Positions 50,001-57,567 of a stretch of 64,000 nt of DNA are shown in pieces. The DNA is from Treponema sp. (GTDB lineage Bacteria; Spirochaetota; Spirochaetia; Treponematales; Treponemataceae): assembly GCA_016290995.1 (NCBI GenBank), contig JAEEVR010000003.1, positions 87,906 to 151,905 of the forward strand. The letters run 5' to 3'. A model generated the notes under the pieces. It saw only the letters and a program-made list of their open reading frames with translations, was not told the DNA's origin and ran no database searches. The stretch's first letter is position 1. Each line of letters starts with the position of its first letter. The position numbers and the translations under genes are program-made.

Positions 50001-50640
50001 TTCAATCACGCAAAGCGCAAGCCTGGCCTATCCAGAAATCAACTCCTTTGTAAACGCGACGGCTTTGGCCAAAAACGATTACGGCACCCTCTTCCACGCC
50101 TTTATGGAAGGCTGGGCCAGAGACTACAAAAACTGGACCCAAGAAAAAATCGCCGCGGAAGAATATTTTGAATGGGAAAGCAAAGTCCAAAAGCTTTCTT
50201 TGGAAAACCGAAAGATTTTGTTAAAGACTTTTTTCAAAATACTAGACAAATTTCTTGGCGTCAAGGACAACCCGGCCTATGACGCCCTCAAAAACGGCCG
50301 CTCCTACAGGGCGGAATACGAGTTCAAAACTAAAATAAAGTCCTTTATTATCAGGGGAACGATGGACGCGGTCTTCCAAAATTCAGACGGAACTTGGACC
50401 GTTTTGGACTACAAGACCGATTTGGCCCCAAACCCTCAAATTTATTACAACCAATTGGCTTGCTACAAGAAAACGGCCGCGGATTTGTTCGCCGGCGGAG
50501 ACCAAAACAAAGTCCGCTGCGTCCTTTTCTTTGCCGAAAACAACAAATTTGTGGACATCAGCCAAGAGGCCCAAAAAGCGCTTGAGGGCTTAAGCGACGA
50601 AAAGATACGCAATTTAATTGAAAAACAGCAAATTCTGTGA
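47068..50640 (+). CDS. addA: AddA-like ATP-dependent helicase/nuclease (UvrD/RecB type)
   Basis: 1190 residues, cytoplasmic DNA repair. SF1A helicase motifs in order: Walker A SAGAGSGKTQT, Ia LTLTFTKKAAAEM, II IMIDEFQDNNGPN, III VGDEKQSIYRFRGADVS, IV MRINYRSSN, V VNIMTIHKSKGLQF, VI YVALTRAKEEL. The C-terminal RecB-type nuclease domain carries GTMDAVFQ and VLDYKTD, then YYNQLACYKKTA. With AddB it forms a two-nuclease AddAB complex replacing RecBCD. The ATG at 47068 has GGGAGG upstream; the frame is open from 47011 within addB, which I reject. The next promoter overlaps its 3' end. Confidence 0.93.
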   Translation: MDYAEFASILNTAPDADQKEVICSLQNTIVSAGAGSGKTQTLASRFAYLITADLKDKDGNTIKNPTVERILTLTFTKKAAAEMYQRIYLTLKRFAQNAKDPAAKQKAQDAIDNFSKARIQTLDSYSASILRQAAPLYGIRPDFTPGANPSQINDLAFDFVMDNRWNPAIQWISDPAKIEDCAKLFADAANKNASIASSANKEKKCAVFAQSLAAQKEFAQEQWNKKRPFIAIEKAIQEANQYVPYDKLNKRPPQWLLNLVKAYDFWEQEKTQKARAAFRALAERKDLYQDLDKTIELLNSNDFILLKNAIDAFDVSRVSDDNIKETLISRLFKKEGEDTGITTDFYNILNFLSDLKRLERLHPLLDEFTDKAIDYKRKAGELTFKDTNDLALLALKEQESIRIQERDSYDFIMIDEFQDNNGPNRDLLLLISKDDDGNIMKNRLFFVGDEKQSIYRFRGADVSVFNSLEESIKPCAKLPMRINYRSSNLLLDEFNQFFGGFFPTDKSEPTVKEECAKLFKNGGVQVYEAKYDQNARAVFPEKKEADTSPCPRMHVCSYPSEDQDPDDYIEEKNAKALFIAKKILELHQEKGVAFRDIALLTRSRTNYSNIARIFTLNKVPFALDEQADILTQATTNDFYSALRLCVYPADINAFASFLNSPFAGMTLNAAEKILSLFPSKAFDPEIDAKSVLSKEELERYKAAENFYKEMSDFALSNPIANSIERLWQKEGYKFSLNADEELYDLLYELARKADLDAKDLSWFVDQLAIESSASFGEHSEIDLKEIDYPVESSDSVNIMTIHKSKGLQFKYVFVWGLSDTREGNNSDNSKILQSEKFGAVVAASNKKDNFFVLMAADEEKKKEDAEKRRLAYVALTRAKEELFIVGNEPPKNPTARPVPGIIQFYQDNDIYDAPFDVIHIEPYPRGSERPASSGKELTVQDIKKIYGEAKEIQTEKAKNIWTSPSALEAAADPASADPSITQSASLAYPEINSFVNATALAKNDYGTLFHAFMEGWARDYKNWTQEKIAAEEYFEWESKVQKLSLENRKILLKTFFKILDKFLGVKDNPAYDALKNGRSYRAEYEFKTKIKSFIIRGTMDAVFQNSDGTWTVLDYKTDLAPNPQIYYNQLACYKKTAADLFAGGDQNKVRCVLFFAENNKFVDISQEAQKALEGLSDEKIRNLIEKQQIL

Positions 50641-50646
50641 TATAAT
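50618..50646 (+). promoter_or_regulatory. Promoter of the tandem pseudo-cyclase genes
   Basis: TTGAAA (50618-50623, inside the end of addA), 17-bp spacer, TATAAT (50641-50646), then exactly 6 bases to the ATG at 50653. Confidence 0.85.
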
Positions 50647-50652
50647 AGAAAA

Positions 50653-52608
50653 ATGTTCAATCGTAGCCGAGCAAGCAAAATCGCGCTGCTTTTTGCATTT
50701 TTACTTTTCTCAAAAGCGACCGCTCTCTTTGCGGACTCTCGGATTATTTTTAGCGAACCTTCCATATTAAAAAGGGAATACGTGGACATATCCCAAAAAT
50801 GGGATTACATTTCCGACAAATTAGTTGACCCGGAGGAATTTTATCCAACCGTAAAGCAGGGTCCCGGCTCGATAGTAAGCTTTCCGCATAAAATGAAGGA
50901 CGGAACAAAGCTGGCCACCTACCACATCAGGCTGTCGGGCTTGACTCCCTACAACAGATATTCCAGCGATTTTTGCGGAGCGGCAATGAGTTCAAGCCGA
51001 GTTTGGTGCAACGGAAAAATCGTGGCCACCGGCGGCTTTGTAAGCAAGGATCCAAAATTGGCAAAGGCGGGCGACTATTTTACGCCGGTAGACTTTCAGG
51101 CCGATGCAAACGGAGTCGTTGACATTGTTCTCCACGTGGCGAACTTTGAAAAATGCAAGGGCGGAATCGCAAAAGAAATCAGCATTTCGGATATATCAAA
51201 TCTTAGAAGGCGCTTTAACCTAAGTTATTTGTTGAACGCCTTGGCCTTGGCTTTTCTTTTCGCGCACATTATTTACAACATCGTTTTGGGCGTTCTTAAC
51301 ATCAAGCAGCTTTCGTATCTAAGCTTGATTTTTATCAGCATCCTATATTGCATGGCCATTGCAATGACTGGATATTCGATGCTATTCCAAAAGGGAATTT
51401 TCCTCCCCTTCTGGCTGTACCGAAGGCTGGCCGTCGCGCTTTTCTGCTTGGTGACTCCGCTGGAACTTTTGTACGTTATAAACTTGCACAAAACGCCTTT
51501 TAGAAAATCAATGACGCTTTTTGCGCTTGCAATGGCCAACGCGCTTGCTGTTCTTGTCGTTCCGCTTTCTTTCTTTGAAAAGAACTATTGGTTCTTTGTC
51601 AGCATCGCGCTCTTTTTCTCGTTCGTAAGGCTTGTGATTCCTTTTAAGTTTGTGTTAAAAAGAAATTTTGACAACAAAAGAAGCCTAAGAAAATCCACCA
51701 TGGCCTACAACGTCAGCACAATTGTGACGATTGTAATTTTCTTTTGCCGAGTCAACGACTTTTTGCTGACATCGGGACAGCAAACCATAATCCATCCTTA
51801 CATATCGTTCAAGCTTTCCATTTTGCTTTTTGGCGTAGTGCAGTGCGGCGTTTACGCTTACCATCGAGACTTTTCAACCGTTCGCGTAAACCGACAAATG
51901 CAAAAGCTTTCCTTTACAAACAACACGCTGGCAAAAATCGTTCCGCCGCAAGTCCTTAAATTGTTGGGAGCGGGAGACATCACTAAAATCATTCCGGGCG
52001 AAAGCCGCATCATAGACGCAATCTTGTTCTACGTTCAAATCAAGCACTTTAACCGCTTGGCGGAATCCATCAACAAAGAAGAGCTTTACACAATCCAAAC
52101 AGATTTTTTCCAAGCCATCTCTCCGATAATCATCGACTCCGGCGGCTTTGTGGCAAAATACACAATCTCGGGCTGCCTCGCGATTTTCCAAGAAAAGAGT
52201 CCAGACGCAATCACATGCGCCGCGCGCTTGCAAAGAAAGATCCGCGAGCTTAGGCGCGCGTTAAGAAAGACAAACAGAACCGACATCTCAGTCGGCATCG
52301 CGATCCACTCAGGAAAAGTCGCGGTTGGAACGATCGGCTCCAACACCCGCCTGGACACTATGGCGCTTTCCGAAGACGTAAACATAACTTACGCGGTAGG
52401 CGGACAGACATCAAAGACAAACACTCAGATTTTAATTACAGAAGAAGCGATGCCGTATTGCCGCAGCTACATAAACTATGTTTACGAAGGCCATTACTTT
52501 ATTTCCAACGGAAAACAAATTTTGGTATACAGCGCGCTTCCGATAAAGAAGAGCGAACAAGCGTTTGAAGAAACCCTTGACCCGATTGAGGACGAAGATG
52601 AACTTTAA
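50653..52608 (+). CDS. 7TM receptor with degenerate class III cyclase domain (first of pair)
   Basis: 651 residues. Signal peptide (1-27), an extracytoplasmic beta-sandwich of the 7TMR-DISM kind (about 30-175, with TYHIRLSGLTPYNRYSSDFC), seven TM helices (about 188-405), a helical linker and a class III nucleotidyl-cyclase fold (about 450-625). The cyclase has lost both metal-binding Asp: the first position is Gln462 in ILFYVQIKHF, the second Ser506 in KYTISGCLAIF. The later VGTIGSNTRLDTMALSEDVN region, for base and transition-state binding, looks intact. It is therefore probably a nucleotide-binding or regulatory pseudo-enzyme. Leaderless start; 11-base overlap with the next gene, which has the same architecture. 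Confidence 0.85.
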   Translation: MFNRSRASKIALLFAFLLFSKATALFADSRIIFSEPSILKREYVDISQKWDYISDKLVDPEEFYPTVKQGPGSIVSFPHKMKDGTKLATYHIRLSGLTPYNRYSSDFCGAAMSSSRVWCNGKIVATGGFVSKDPKLAKAGDYFTPVDFQADANGVVDIVLHVANFEKCKGGIAKEISISDISNLRRRFNLSYLLNALALAFLFAHIIYNIVLGVLNIKQLSYLSLIFISILYCMAIAMTGYSMLFQKGIFLPFWLYRRLAVALFCLVTPLELLYVINLHKTPFRKSMTLFALAMANALAVLVVPLSFFEKNYWFFVSIALFFSFVRLVIPFKFVLKRNFDNKRSLRKSTMAYNVSTIVTIVIFFCRVNDFLLTSGQQTIIHPYISFKLSILLFGVVQCGVYAYHRDFSTVRVNRQMQKLSFTNNTLAKIVPPQVLKLLGAGDITKIIPGESRIIDAILFYVQIKHFNRLAESINKEELYTIQTDFFQAISPIIIDSGGFVAKYTISGCLAIFQEKSPDAITCAARLQRKIRELRRALRKTNRTDISVGIAIHSGKVAVGTIGSNTRLDTMALSEDVNITYAVGGQTSKTNTQILITEEAMPYCRSYINYVYEGHYFISNGKQILVYSALPIKKSEQAFEETLDPIEDEDEL

Positions 52609-54565
52609 GAAAATCGCGCTGCTGGCAAGTTTGGCGGCTTTGACAATTTGCTCTCCCCTCCATGCCAAAAACGTGATGAACGGAATTCTAAGCTTTGAAA
52701 ATTCCTCAACGCCCAAAAAGATTGTGTTCCTAAACGGCGACTGGGAATTCTACGAAAACCAAACCTTTGAAACCCTAATGGGCGCAAGGCTTAAAGTAAA
52801 TTTCATCAAGGTTCCCGCCTCATGGTCCAAGCAAGAAATTGAACAAGGCGAGACCGTTTCAAGATTCGGAAGCAACACTTACCGCCTTCTAATCACAGGC
52901 CTTAAGGCAAACTACGACTACGCGATATTCTCAAGAAAGACGCCCCTTTACGCGTCAAGGATTTTCGCAAACGGAAGGCTGATTTTTGAAAGCGGCCGCT
53001 TTGCAAGACACAAAAACGACTACAAGCCTTCAAGATCGTCCCTCTTTGCTCCGACGCCTTCAAACATAGACGGCGTCATAGAAATTGTAGTTCAAGTTTC
53101 AAATTACACAGGCGGCGAATCTGGAATCGTGGCTCCGATTCTCTTTGGCGAGTTGGGCACCGTAGAAAAATTCTTCCAAAAACTAATCATCATAAACGCG
53201 CTGTTAATCGGCCTCTTGTTCTTTTGCTTTTTGTCGGACTTGTTCCTTTGGATTTTTGACCACGCAAGGTTTCCAAACCTTCTTTTCGCGATTTTGCTGG
53301 GACTCATCGCGGTTAGATTCAGCCTTTACAACGTCAACTTTTTCAACATGCTTGGAGTCGTCATCCCCTTTGGCTTCCAATTCAAGTTGGAAAACGCGAT
53401 TATATTCGCGCCCTGCGTATTTGCGTTCCTCTATTCCGCCGACAAAACGTTCTACAACAAGCATCCGGTCATCGACCGCTTTATCGCCGCGAGCAACTTC
53501 AGCGCCTTTATAATATTCCTATGCTTGCCGATCGGCTTTGCGGTGGACGTTATGAAGTACCAGGTAATTTGGGCGCTGATTTTTACCGCTTATTCAATTG
53601 TAAGAGCCTTCTTTGCGTTTAAGAACCAGCAATATGTCGCGGGCCTTTACATGGTTCTTTACACAATCGTAGCCGTGTCGCTTGCCGGAGACATTTTGTT
53701 CCCGATGCTTGTCGAAGACAAAACATATTTGATGTCGGAACTTTTCGTTCCCTTAATGGCCTTCTTTGACATTGCCTACTTTGCCGCGGTTCTTGAAATT
53801 CACCAAAAGCAGGACAAGAAAATCAAAAACGAGCTTTCGCAATTTTACTTTGGCTACAGGCGCTTTTTGCCAAGAAACGCCTTGCGCTATTTTGACAACA
53901 AAAACATCACAGACCTTAAAATCGGACTGAACAAAGAAAACAAAGTTACGATTATGTTCATCGGAATCGTAGTGATATCGCCCGACAACACAAAGATCAA
54001 CTTGCGCGAAGAATTTGAAACCTTGGCCTTTTACTCAGCCACCATCATCGATAAAATCCACCAACTTGGCGGAACGGTAATCACAATCACCAACCAAGGA
54101 ATTTCCATCCTCTTTGACGACGGAGACGAAAAAGCCTTGGACGCGGCTCGAATAATCAGAAACGAATTAAAGACCATAAACAGCCGCCGCGCCGAAGACT
54201 ACTACCTTTGCGTTTCCTTTAACATTTCAATCCACAACGGAGAGCTTTTGCTGGGCGTAATCGGCGACAGAAACCGCCTTGACATTACGATGATTTCCTC
54301 CAGCATTGAGGTTATCGACAAAATGTGCTCGCTTGGCTTTGCAATGAACATTCCTATATTGATTTCGCAGCCAGCGGTGGATTCCTTCCCTGCCCAAGCT
54401 AAGGAAAAGCTTAAGCTTTTGGGAAACATTCACTTTAGCGAGTTTACCCGTCCCATTGGCCTTTACGGCCTTCCTTCCGACGAAGAGGAAGACAGCAAGC
54501 TCGAAATTATCGACGAAACGCCCTTTATCACCCAGCGTGAGGCCGACAAATACATCAACTTTTAG
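52598..54565 (+). CDS. 7TM receptor with degenerate class III cyclase domain (second of pair)
   Basis: 655 residues, paralogous in layout to the gene before it: signal peptide, DISM-type beta-sandwich (FLNGDWEFYENQTFETLMGA, YRLLITGLKANYDYAIFSRK), 7TM (about 190-400) and cyclase fold (about 440-620). Again both metal Asp are gone: Gly456 in IMFIGIVVIS and Gln500 in TITNQGISILF. GVIGDRNRLDITMIS retains the RLD segment. The pair would suit a heterodimeric receptor, as class III domains are dimers with shared active sites, but neither chain supplies the metals. I start at 52598 (MNFKKIALLA) overlapping the upstream stop; ATGs further upstream would lengthen the signal peptide with a charged tail. 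Confidence 0.83.
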   Translation: MNFKKIALLASLAALTICSPLHAKNVMNGILSFENSSTPKKIVFLNGDWEFYENQTFETLMGARLKVNFIKVPASWSKQEIEQGETVSRFGSNTYRLLITGLKANYDYAIFSRKTPLYASRIFANGRLIFESGRFARHKNDYKPSRSSLFAPTPSNIDGVIEIVVQVSNYTGGESGIVAPILFGELGTVEKFFQKLIIINALLIGLLFFCFLSDLFLWIFDHARFPNLLFAILLGLIAVRFSLYNVNFFNMLGVVIPFGFQFKLENAIIFAPCVFAFLYSADKTFYNKHPVIDRFIAASNFSAFIIFLCLPIGFAVDVMKYQVIWALIFTAYSIVRAFFAFKNQQYVAGLYMVLYTIVAVSLAGDILFPMLVEDKTYLMSELFVPLMAFFDIAYFAAVLEIHQKQDKKIKNELSQFYFGYRRFLPRNALRYFDNKNITDLKIGLNKENKVTIMFIGIVVISPDNTKINLREEFETLAFYSATIIDKIHQLGGTVITITNQGISILFDDGDEKALDAARIIRNELKTINSRRAEDYYLCVSFNISIHNGELLLGVIGDRNRLDITMISSSIEVIDKMCSLGFAMNIPILISQPAVDSFPAQAKEKLKLLGNIHFSEFTRPIGLYGLPSDEEEDSKLEIIDETPFITQREADKYINF

Positions 54566-54578
54566 AGCCGCTTTTGCC

Positions 54579-54607
54579 TTGAAAAAGCGCGCGTAATTAT
54601 ATATAAT
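54579..54607 (+). promoter_or_regulatory. Promoter of pepF
   Basis: TTGAAA (54579-54584), 17-bp spacer, TATAAT (54602-54607), 9 bases to the ATG at 54617, no ribosome site. Confidence 0.8.
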
Positions 54608-54616
54608 GGGACTATT

Positions 54617-56419
54617 ATGAATAGTAACGCAATTCCTGAACGCAAAGACGTTCCCGCTGGCGACAAGTGGGACTTGACTACATTATTTAAAAGCGACAGC
54701 GATTGGGAAAAAGCCCTGGCAAAAATCGAAGGCGACGCAAAGGCCGTATCTTCATTCCAGGGAAAATTGGCCGCCGGCCCCCAAGAACTTTTGACCGCGC
54801 TAAAAGCCTACGAAGAACTTTGGAAAAACATAGAGCTGGTCGCAAACTACGCGGGCCTCTTAAAGACAACGGACGAAGGCGACGAAAAATATTCCGACAT
54901 GGAAGGCCGCGCCGATATGGCCATCTCAAAGGCCTCCGCGCTGACAAGCTTTTTTGACTCGGAACTTTCGGAAATTCCCGAGGCGGACATCGCGTCTTGG
55001 ATTGAACGGGACGACTACAAAGACTACAAGATTTACGTTCAAAAACTCTTGCGACAAAAAGAGCATATTTTAAGCGAAAAAGAAGAGCGGATTTTAGCCC
55101 TTCAGTCGGAGAGCGGCGGAACGGCCGAAAAAACTTTTAGCGTGGCCGAGAACGTTGACATCAACAATTTGTTTGGAACGGTAAACGTTGACGGAAAGGA
55201 TTTGCCCCTTACGCAAACCACTTGGACCCAGTTTATGGAAAACCCCGACCGTTCCGTCCGCGAAAAAGCCTACAAGCAATTCTACAAAAATTTCGAAAGC
55301 CACCAAAACATTTTGGCAAACCTCTACGCCGGTTCGGTCAACCAAGACGTGTTCATTGCCCGCGCGCGCGGATATAAGTCCAGCCTTGACGCGGCTCTTT
55401 TTGGCAACAAGGTCCCCGAAAGCGTTTACAGAAATTTAATCGACACGGTTCACAAAAACTTCGGCCCCTTGCGCAAGTATTATTCGATCCGCAAGCGCGC
55501 GCTTGGCGTAAAAGAATTGCGCCACTACGACGTTTACGTTCCGCTTGTTCCAAACGTCAGTACAAAAACTAGCTACGACCAGGCGGTGGAGATTTGCCGC
55601 GAGGCCCTCGCTCCGCTAGGAAAAGAATACACCGACACGCTTTGCGGCGGACTTAAGGGCGGCTGGGTTGACCGCTACGAAAACAAGGGAAAACGCAGCG
55701 GCGCTTTTTCAAACGGCGGCTACACCGGCTATCCTTACATTTTGCTCAACTACAAGGATTCTATTATCCGCGACGTCTTTACGATGGCCCACGAAGGCGG
55801 ACACTCAATGCACTCTTTGTACAGCGCAAAGAACAATCCCTTCATGCAGTACAACTACACGATTTTTGAGGCCGAAGTCGCGTCAACCTTTAACGAGGAA
55901 TTGCTTTTCCAACACTTGATCAACAAGGCTGACGACAAAAAAATGCGGACATACCTTTTGGCGATGCGCGCCGCCGACATTATGGCCACCTTGCACCGGC
56001 AGACAATGTTCGCCGAATACGAACTTAAGGCCCACGAGCTGGTCGAGTCAGGAACGCCGTTAAGCGCGCCGGTTTTGCGAAAGCTTTACCGCGGCCTTTT
56101 GGAAGAATACTTTGGCCCGGAGATGGTATTTGAAGAAAACAGCGACATGGAAGGCTTGCGCATTCCGCACTTCTATTCCGCCTTTTACGTTTACAAGTAC
56201 GCCACGGGAATCAGCGCGGCGATGGCCTTGGCCGACCGCGTAACAAAGGGCGGCGAGGCGGAACGAAACGATTACTTTAACTTCTTAAAGTCCGGCGGAT
56301 CGCGCTACCCGATTGAGTCGCTAAGAGTCGCCGGAGTGGATATGGAAAGCCCCGCGCCGGTTCAAGCCGCGCTGGACAAGTTTGCCGCAATCATCGACGA
56401 ATTGGACAAGTCCATATAG
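54617..56419 (+). CDS. pepF: Oligoendopeptidase F (M3 family)
   Basis: A 600-residue zinc peptidase that cleaves short peptides in the cytoplasm. The zinc motif is HEGGH (FTMAHEGGHSMHSLYSAKNN), with the third ligand Glu in YTIFEAEVASTFNE, the usual M3B spacing. The N-terminal PepF domain begins IPERKDVPAGDKWDLTTLF, the standard opening of this family. The length is typical. The start is 9 bases from the -10, so the leader is about two bases. The adenosine deaminase gene follows after 60 bases on the same strand. Confidence 0.95.
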   Translation: MNSNAIPERKDVPAGDKWDLTTLFKSDSDWEKALAKIEGDAKAVSSFQGKLAAGPQELLTALKAYEELWKNIELVANYAGLLKTTDEGDEKYSDMEGRADMAISKASALTSFFDSELSEIPEADIASWIERDDYKDYKIYVQKLLRQKEHILSEKEERILALQSESGGTAEKTFSVAENVDINNLFGTVNVDGKDLPLTQTTWTQFMENPDRSVREKAYKQFYKNFESHQNILANLYAGSVNQDVFIARARGYKSSLDAALFGNKVPESVYRNLIDTVHKNFGPLRKYYSIRKRALGVKELRHYDVYVPLVPNVSTKTSYDQAVEICREALAPLGKEYTDTLCGGLKGGWVDRYENKGKRSGAFSNGGYTGYPYILLNYKDSIIRDVFTMAHEGGHSMHSLYSAKNNPFMQYNYTIFEAEVASTFNEELLFQHLINKADDKKMRTYLLAMRAADIMATLHRQTMFAEYELKAHELVESGTPLSAPVLRKLYRGLLEEYFGPEMVFEENSDMEGLRIPHFYSAFYVYKYATGISAAMALADRVTKGGEAERNDYFNFLKSGGSRYPIESLRVAGVDMESPAPVQAALDKFAAIIDELDKSI

Positions 56420-56479
56420 AAAAAAAATGTTAAAGAAATGCAGACTGATTGCCGATAATAAAAAAAGGAGTATGGCAAA

Positions 56480-57514
56480 TTGAAAAAAGAGAACTTCTAT
56501 CTTTTCATGCAAAGCGTTCCAAAAGCGGAGCTTCACATTCACATTGAAGCCGTCATAACGCTCGAATCAATATGCCGTCTCTACGAAAAGCGCTTTGGAA
56601 AGAAAATGACCAAGGCCGAGCAAGTGGCTCTCTTTACCTACGAGGACCTAAACGGCTTTATCAAGGCTTTCTTGCAAGTCCAGGACTTGTTCACCGAAGT
56701 AAGCGACTTTGACTATGTGTTTGACGACTTTGCCCGCTATCTTAAGGGAAACGGAATCAACCACTGCGAAGCCTTCTTTGCCCCTTCGGCCTTTGTAAAA
56801 AAAGGCTTTGACTACGGCGAGATGGTAAAGAACTTTACCAAGAACATCAACAAAATCAAGAAAGAAACCGGCATTACAATCAAATTGTTGGTTGACGTTT
56901 CGCGCACTTTTGGCTTGGAAAACGCCATGACCAACTACCAGCTTATGAAAAGCTATCCCAGCCCCGCCATTATCGGAATCGGTTTGGGCGGAGCGGAACA
57001 AAAGGGTCCCTGCAAGGATTTTGGTCCGGTGTTCGAAAAGGCCCGCAAGGACGGCTTCCATGCCGTAGCCCACGCCGGCGAAGACGTTGGCCCTGAATCA
57101 GTTTGGGACGCCATCAAGGTTCTCAACTCTGAACGCATCGGACACGGAATCACTTCCATCCAAGACGAAAAGCTTATGGACTTCTTGGCCAAGGAACAGA
57201 TTCCGCTTGAGGTTTGCCCCACCAGCAACACGTTCACAAAGAAAGTTGTCCAGACAATTGAAGAGCACCCGATCCGCGCCTTCTTTGACAAAGGCCTTTT
57301 GGTAACGGTAAACACTGACGACCCGGTATTCTTTAAGGTCACTTTGCTTGACGAATTCTGGTCGCTCCACAAAAAGGCCGGCTTTACAATGGACCAAATC
57401 AAGGTTTTGTTGGAGAACAGCTACAAGGCTTCGTTCCTTTCGGACGCGCAAAAGAAAAAGGCGATTAAAGAGCTTGACGCGGCTTGGGAAGAGAACATCA
57501 AGAAGTACGAATAA
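56480..57514 (+). CDS. Adenosine deaminase family protein, TTG start
   Basis: 344 residues. Hydrolyses adenosine (or a related aminopurine) to inosine and ammonia. Metal ligands and catalytic groups: AELHIHIEA (HxH; the usual HLDG/HLEG is HIEA here), AHAGEDVGPESVWD with catalytic Glu region, ERIGHG, CPTSNTFT, and VNTDDPVFF with the Asp pair. The start codon is TTG at 56480 with AAGGAG 9 bases upstream. An ATG closer to the ribosome site is out of frame and reads ATG GCA AAT TGA, its stop overlapping the TTG. The substrate could be adenine or another purine, given the altered HIEA loop. Confidence 0.86.
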   Translation: MKKENFYLFMQSVPKAELHIHIEAVITLESICRLYEKRFGKKMTKAEQVALFTYEDLNGFIKAFLQVQDLFTEVSDFDYVFDDFARYLKGNGINHCEAFFAPSAFVKKGFDYGEMVKNFTKNINKIKKETGITIKLLVDVSRTFGLENAMTNYQLMKSYPSPAIIGIGLGGAEQKGPCKDFGPVFEKARKDGFHAVAHAGEDVGPESVWDAIKVLNSERIGHGITSIQDEKLMDFLAKEQIPLEVCPTSNTFTKKVVQTIEEHPIRAFFDKGLLVTVNTDDPVFFKVTLLDEFWSLHKKAGFTMDQIKVLLENSYKASFLSDAQKKKAIKELDAAWEENIKKYE

Positions 57515-57532
57515 AACTGAATACTGACCAAG

Positions 57533-57560
57533 AAGGCCGCCGCGAGGCGGCATTTTTTTT
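57533..57560 (+). terminator. Terminator after the adenosine deaminase gene
   Basis: GCCGCC-gcga-GGCGGC followed by A and eight T (57536-57560). The 20 bases before it match those before the pgk terminator. Confidence 0.9.
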
Positions 57561-57567
57561 GCCGTTC

